A stretch of 64,000 nucleotides of DNA from contig NZ_AP025294.1 in NCBI RefSeq assembly GCF_036492425.1, forward strand, positions 340,593-404,592, given 5' to 3'. The translations under genes and the position numbers were made by a program. Positions 63,339-64,000 of this stretch are shown here, in pieces. The DNA comes from Persicobacter psychrovividus. GTDB lineage: Bacteria > Bacteroidota > Bacteroidia > Cytophagales > Cyclobacteriaceae. The notes below the pieces were generated by a model. That model was not told where the DNA came from, did no database searches, and saw only the letters and a list, made by a program, of their open reading frames with translations. Each line of letters opens with the position of its first letter. Position 1 is the first letter of the stretch.

Positions 63339-63406
63339 CTTGTTTATATCAGGATACTTCCCTCATAGGCTGCAATATATGGGGGAATTCCTGATATATG
63401 TTACAT
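63333..63406 (-). other. Proposed recipient (attI-equivalent) site with attC-like hairpin
   Basis: AAC at 63337-63339 and GTT at 63400-63402 bracket a hairpin. TATATCAGGA (63345-63354) pairs with TCCTGATATA (63389-63398), and TTCCC (63358-63362) with GGGAA (63383-63387), with a TAC bulge between. This is the bulged architecture of the attC sites. The bases right of GTT (GTTACATACACC) have no complementary cassette end before the recombinase gene. The site is therefore a fixed junction rather than part of a removable cassette. The role is inferred. Confidence 0.6.
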
Positions 63407-63450
63407 ACACCTTCGGCCTTTGGGTCCCATTAACCGAACCTTAGACTCAA

Positions 63451-63469
63451 GTTAAAATATTATTTTAAC
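63451..63469. promoter_or_regulatory. 19-bp inverted repeat in the leader
   Basis: GTTAAAATATTATTTTAAC is symmetric except at its centre. It lies just downstream of the promoter candidate at 63474-63501 and downstream of the recombinase stop. It could be a repressor site at the array promoter or, less likely without a GC stem, part of a terminator. Confidence 0.4.
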
Positions 63470-63473
63470 AATA

Positions 63474-63501
63474 CAAAGTATGTTTTTTCGCTCTATCACA
63501 A
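63474..63501 (-). promoter_or_regulatory. Candidate Bacteroidota-type promoter for the array
   Basis: On the minus strand TTG (63499-63501) is followed after 18 bases by TACTTTG (63480-63474), close to the Bacteroidota -33 TTG and -7 TAnnTTTG elements with one base fewer in the -7 spacer. It overlaps the end of the recombinase gene and points into the array. The match is imperfect and rests on two short motifs only. Confidence 0.35.
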
Positions 63502-64000
63502 TCCTATGGAATCCAGTGGGTTAACCATTCTTTTTAAATTTTTCGTTGACACAAAAGTATAGATTTCTGTGGTTTTACTTGAGCTATGGCCCAAAAGGGT
63601 TTGAATATAGCGGAGATCGACACCATCCTCAAGCAGGTGAGTGGCAAAGCTATGGCGCAACATATGTGGATTGACCTTCTTTCCTATATTAGCCATAAAA
63701 GCGTACTTCGCTAACAATTTCCTTACACTTGATGTGCTGTAAGGTAAATCAGGGCGTTCGCCTGGAAACAAATAATCATTGGGTCGATAAATTTTAAAAT
63801 AATCCCTCAGTACTTTTAAGGTAAACTCAGCGAGAAGGCTTATACGGTCTTTCTTTCCTTTTCCACCAGAAATATTAATGATCATCCGGTTGGAATCAAT
63901 ATCTGATACTTTTAGCTTACAAACTTCAGACACTCTCAATCCTGCGCTATAGATACACGAAAGCAGGGCGAGGTGTTTGGCATTTTTTACGACCTTCAGG
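63496..64000 (-). CDS. Tyrosine recombinase, C-terminal catalytic part (gene continues past the window)
   Basis: 168 codons are visible, starting LKVVKNAKHLALLSCIYSAG. All catalytic residues are present: Arg in SAGLRVSE, Lys in GGKGKKDR, HMLRH (His-x-x-Arg), His in LLGHSSS and the nucleophile Tyr in TTEIYTFV. It ends NPLDSIGL. The link between the Lys strand and HMLRH is short (about 55 residues). It lacks the extra segment of about 20-35 residues (KYP...W.WQYVFPS type) that defines IntI integrases, so it looks XerC/XerD-like. It reads in the same direction as the cassettes. An N-terminal SAM-like domain should lie beyond 64000. Confidence 0.92.
   Translation of the reverse strand, partial: LKVVKNAKHLALLSCIYSAGLRVSEVCKLKVSDIDSNRMIINISGGKGKKDRISLLAEFTLKVLRDYFKIYRPNDYLFPGERPDLPYSTSSVRKLLAKYAFMANIGKKVNPHMLRHSFATHLLEDGVDLRYIQTLLGHSSSKTTEIYTFVSTKNLKRMVNPLDSIGL

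Larger units (their letters stand above)
1..63339 (-). mobile_element. Integron-type cassette array, about 83 cassettes, continuing past the left edge
   Basis: A continuous chain of cassettes, each with an imperfect palindromic recombination site bounded on the plus strand by AAC at the left and GTT at the right. Within each cassette, the bases after GTT are complementary to the bases before the next AAC on the right, for 8-12 positions. Examples are GTTGTAGCAC with GTGCTACAAC and GTTATCTC with GAGATAAC. In the excised circle these ends become adjacent and pair as R' and R''. All credible genes are on the minus strand with the attC at their 3' side, as in known integrons. The recombinase-proximal end is at 63339. 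About 55 cassettes carry genes and 28 are ORF-less. Confidence 0.95.

Noticed and set aside
1..63339. CRISPR array
   Set aside because: Repeats are imperfect palindromes of 55-239 bp separated by genes of variable length, with no uniform short repeats and spacers and no cas genes.
63351..63402. Rho-independent terminator of the recombinase gene
   Set aside because: The hairpin is AT-rich, bulged and lacks a following T-run on the minus strand; its AAC/GTT brackets fit a recombination site better.
1..64000. tRNA or rRNA genes
   Set aside because: I saw no cloverleaf-like GC-rich segments or conserved rRNA motifs; the structured segments are all attC sites or cassette hairpins.

Overview
The window is almost entirely one integron-type gene-cassette array, read from right to left (minus strand). 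The base composition is AT-rich, there are no Shine-Dalgarno-like leaders, and the cargo families (DUF4272, DUF4279, SUFU, TlpA-type thioredoxins, many small Sec-exported and lipoproteins) are common in Bacteroidota. I therefore infer a Bacteroidota chromosome, but no rRNA or housekeeping gene is present to fix the genus.

Layout. At the right edge (63496 to beyond 64000) is the C-terminal part of a tyrosine recombinase on the minus strand. Next to it is a short leader (63340-63495) with a promoter candidate and an attC-like hairpin at 63333-63406 that I propose as the recipient (attI-equivalent) site. From 63339 down to position 1, and presumably beyond the left edge, I count about 83 cassettes. 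Each is bounded by an imperfect palindromic attC-like site whose outer bases on the plus strand are AAC on the left and GTT on the right. The bases next to AAC/GTT differ between cassettes but are complementary between the two ends of the same cassette. This is the signature of site-specific cassette circles. In every cassette the gene lies on the minus strand with its attC at its 3' side, which is the left side in window coordinates.

Contents. About 55 cassettes carry one gene, or occasionally two; most encode proteins of 100-300 residues without recognised function. Recognisable products are: a ParB-like protein with a restriction-nuclease-like partner (5381-7450, a defence candidate); a DinB-fold protein; a TNT-like protein; a SUFU protein; DUF6985-, DUF6678-, DUF4279- and DUF4272-like proteins; a GNAT acetyltransferase; a TPR protein; a TlpA-type thioredoxin; a HExxH metallopeptidase-like protein; and a FloA-like fragment. 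Eleven gene cassettes occur in two to four near-identical copies. One cassette was hit by an IS630-family element (16808-18063). Pseudogenes include an EF-Tu-C-terminal-domain-like gene with two stops (21404-21736) and a frameshifted DUF4272 copy (60490-61258).

Twenty-eight cassettes carry no credible gene. They belong to two families, A (about 640-654 bp, 19 copies, one cut by the window edge) and B (about 558-582 bp, 9 copies). Both use the same roughly 187-bp attC with a 16-bp perfect inner inverted repeat, and they are interspersed throughout the array.

The most unusual aspects are these. The visible recombinase lacks the extra segment that defines IntI integrases and points the same way as the cassettes. 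The proposed recipient site is itself folded like an attC. The two ORF-less families make up more than a quarter of the array. Several genes use the attC as coding sequence for their C-termini.
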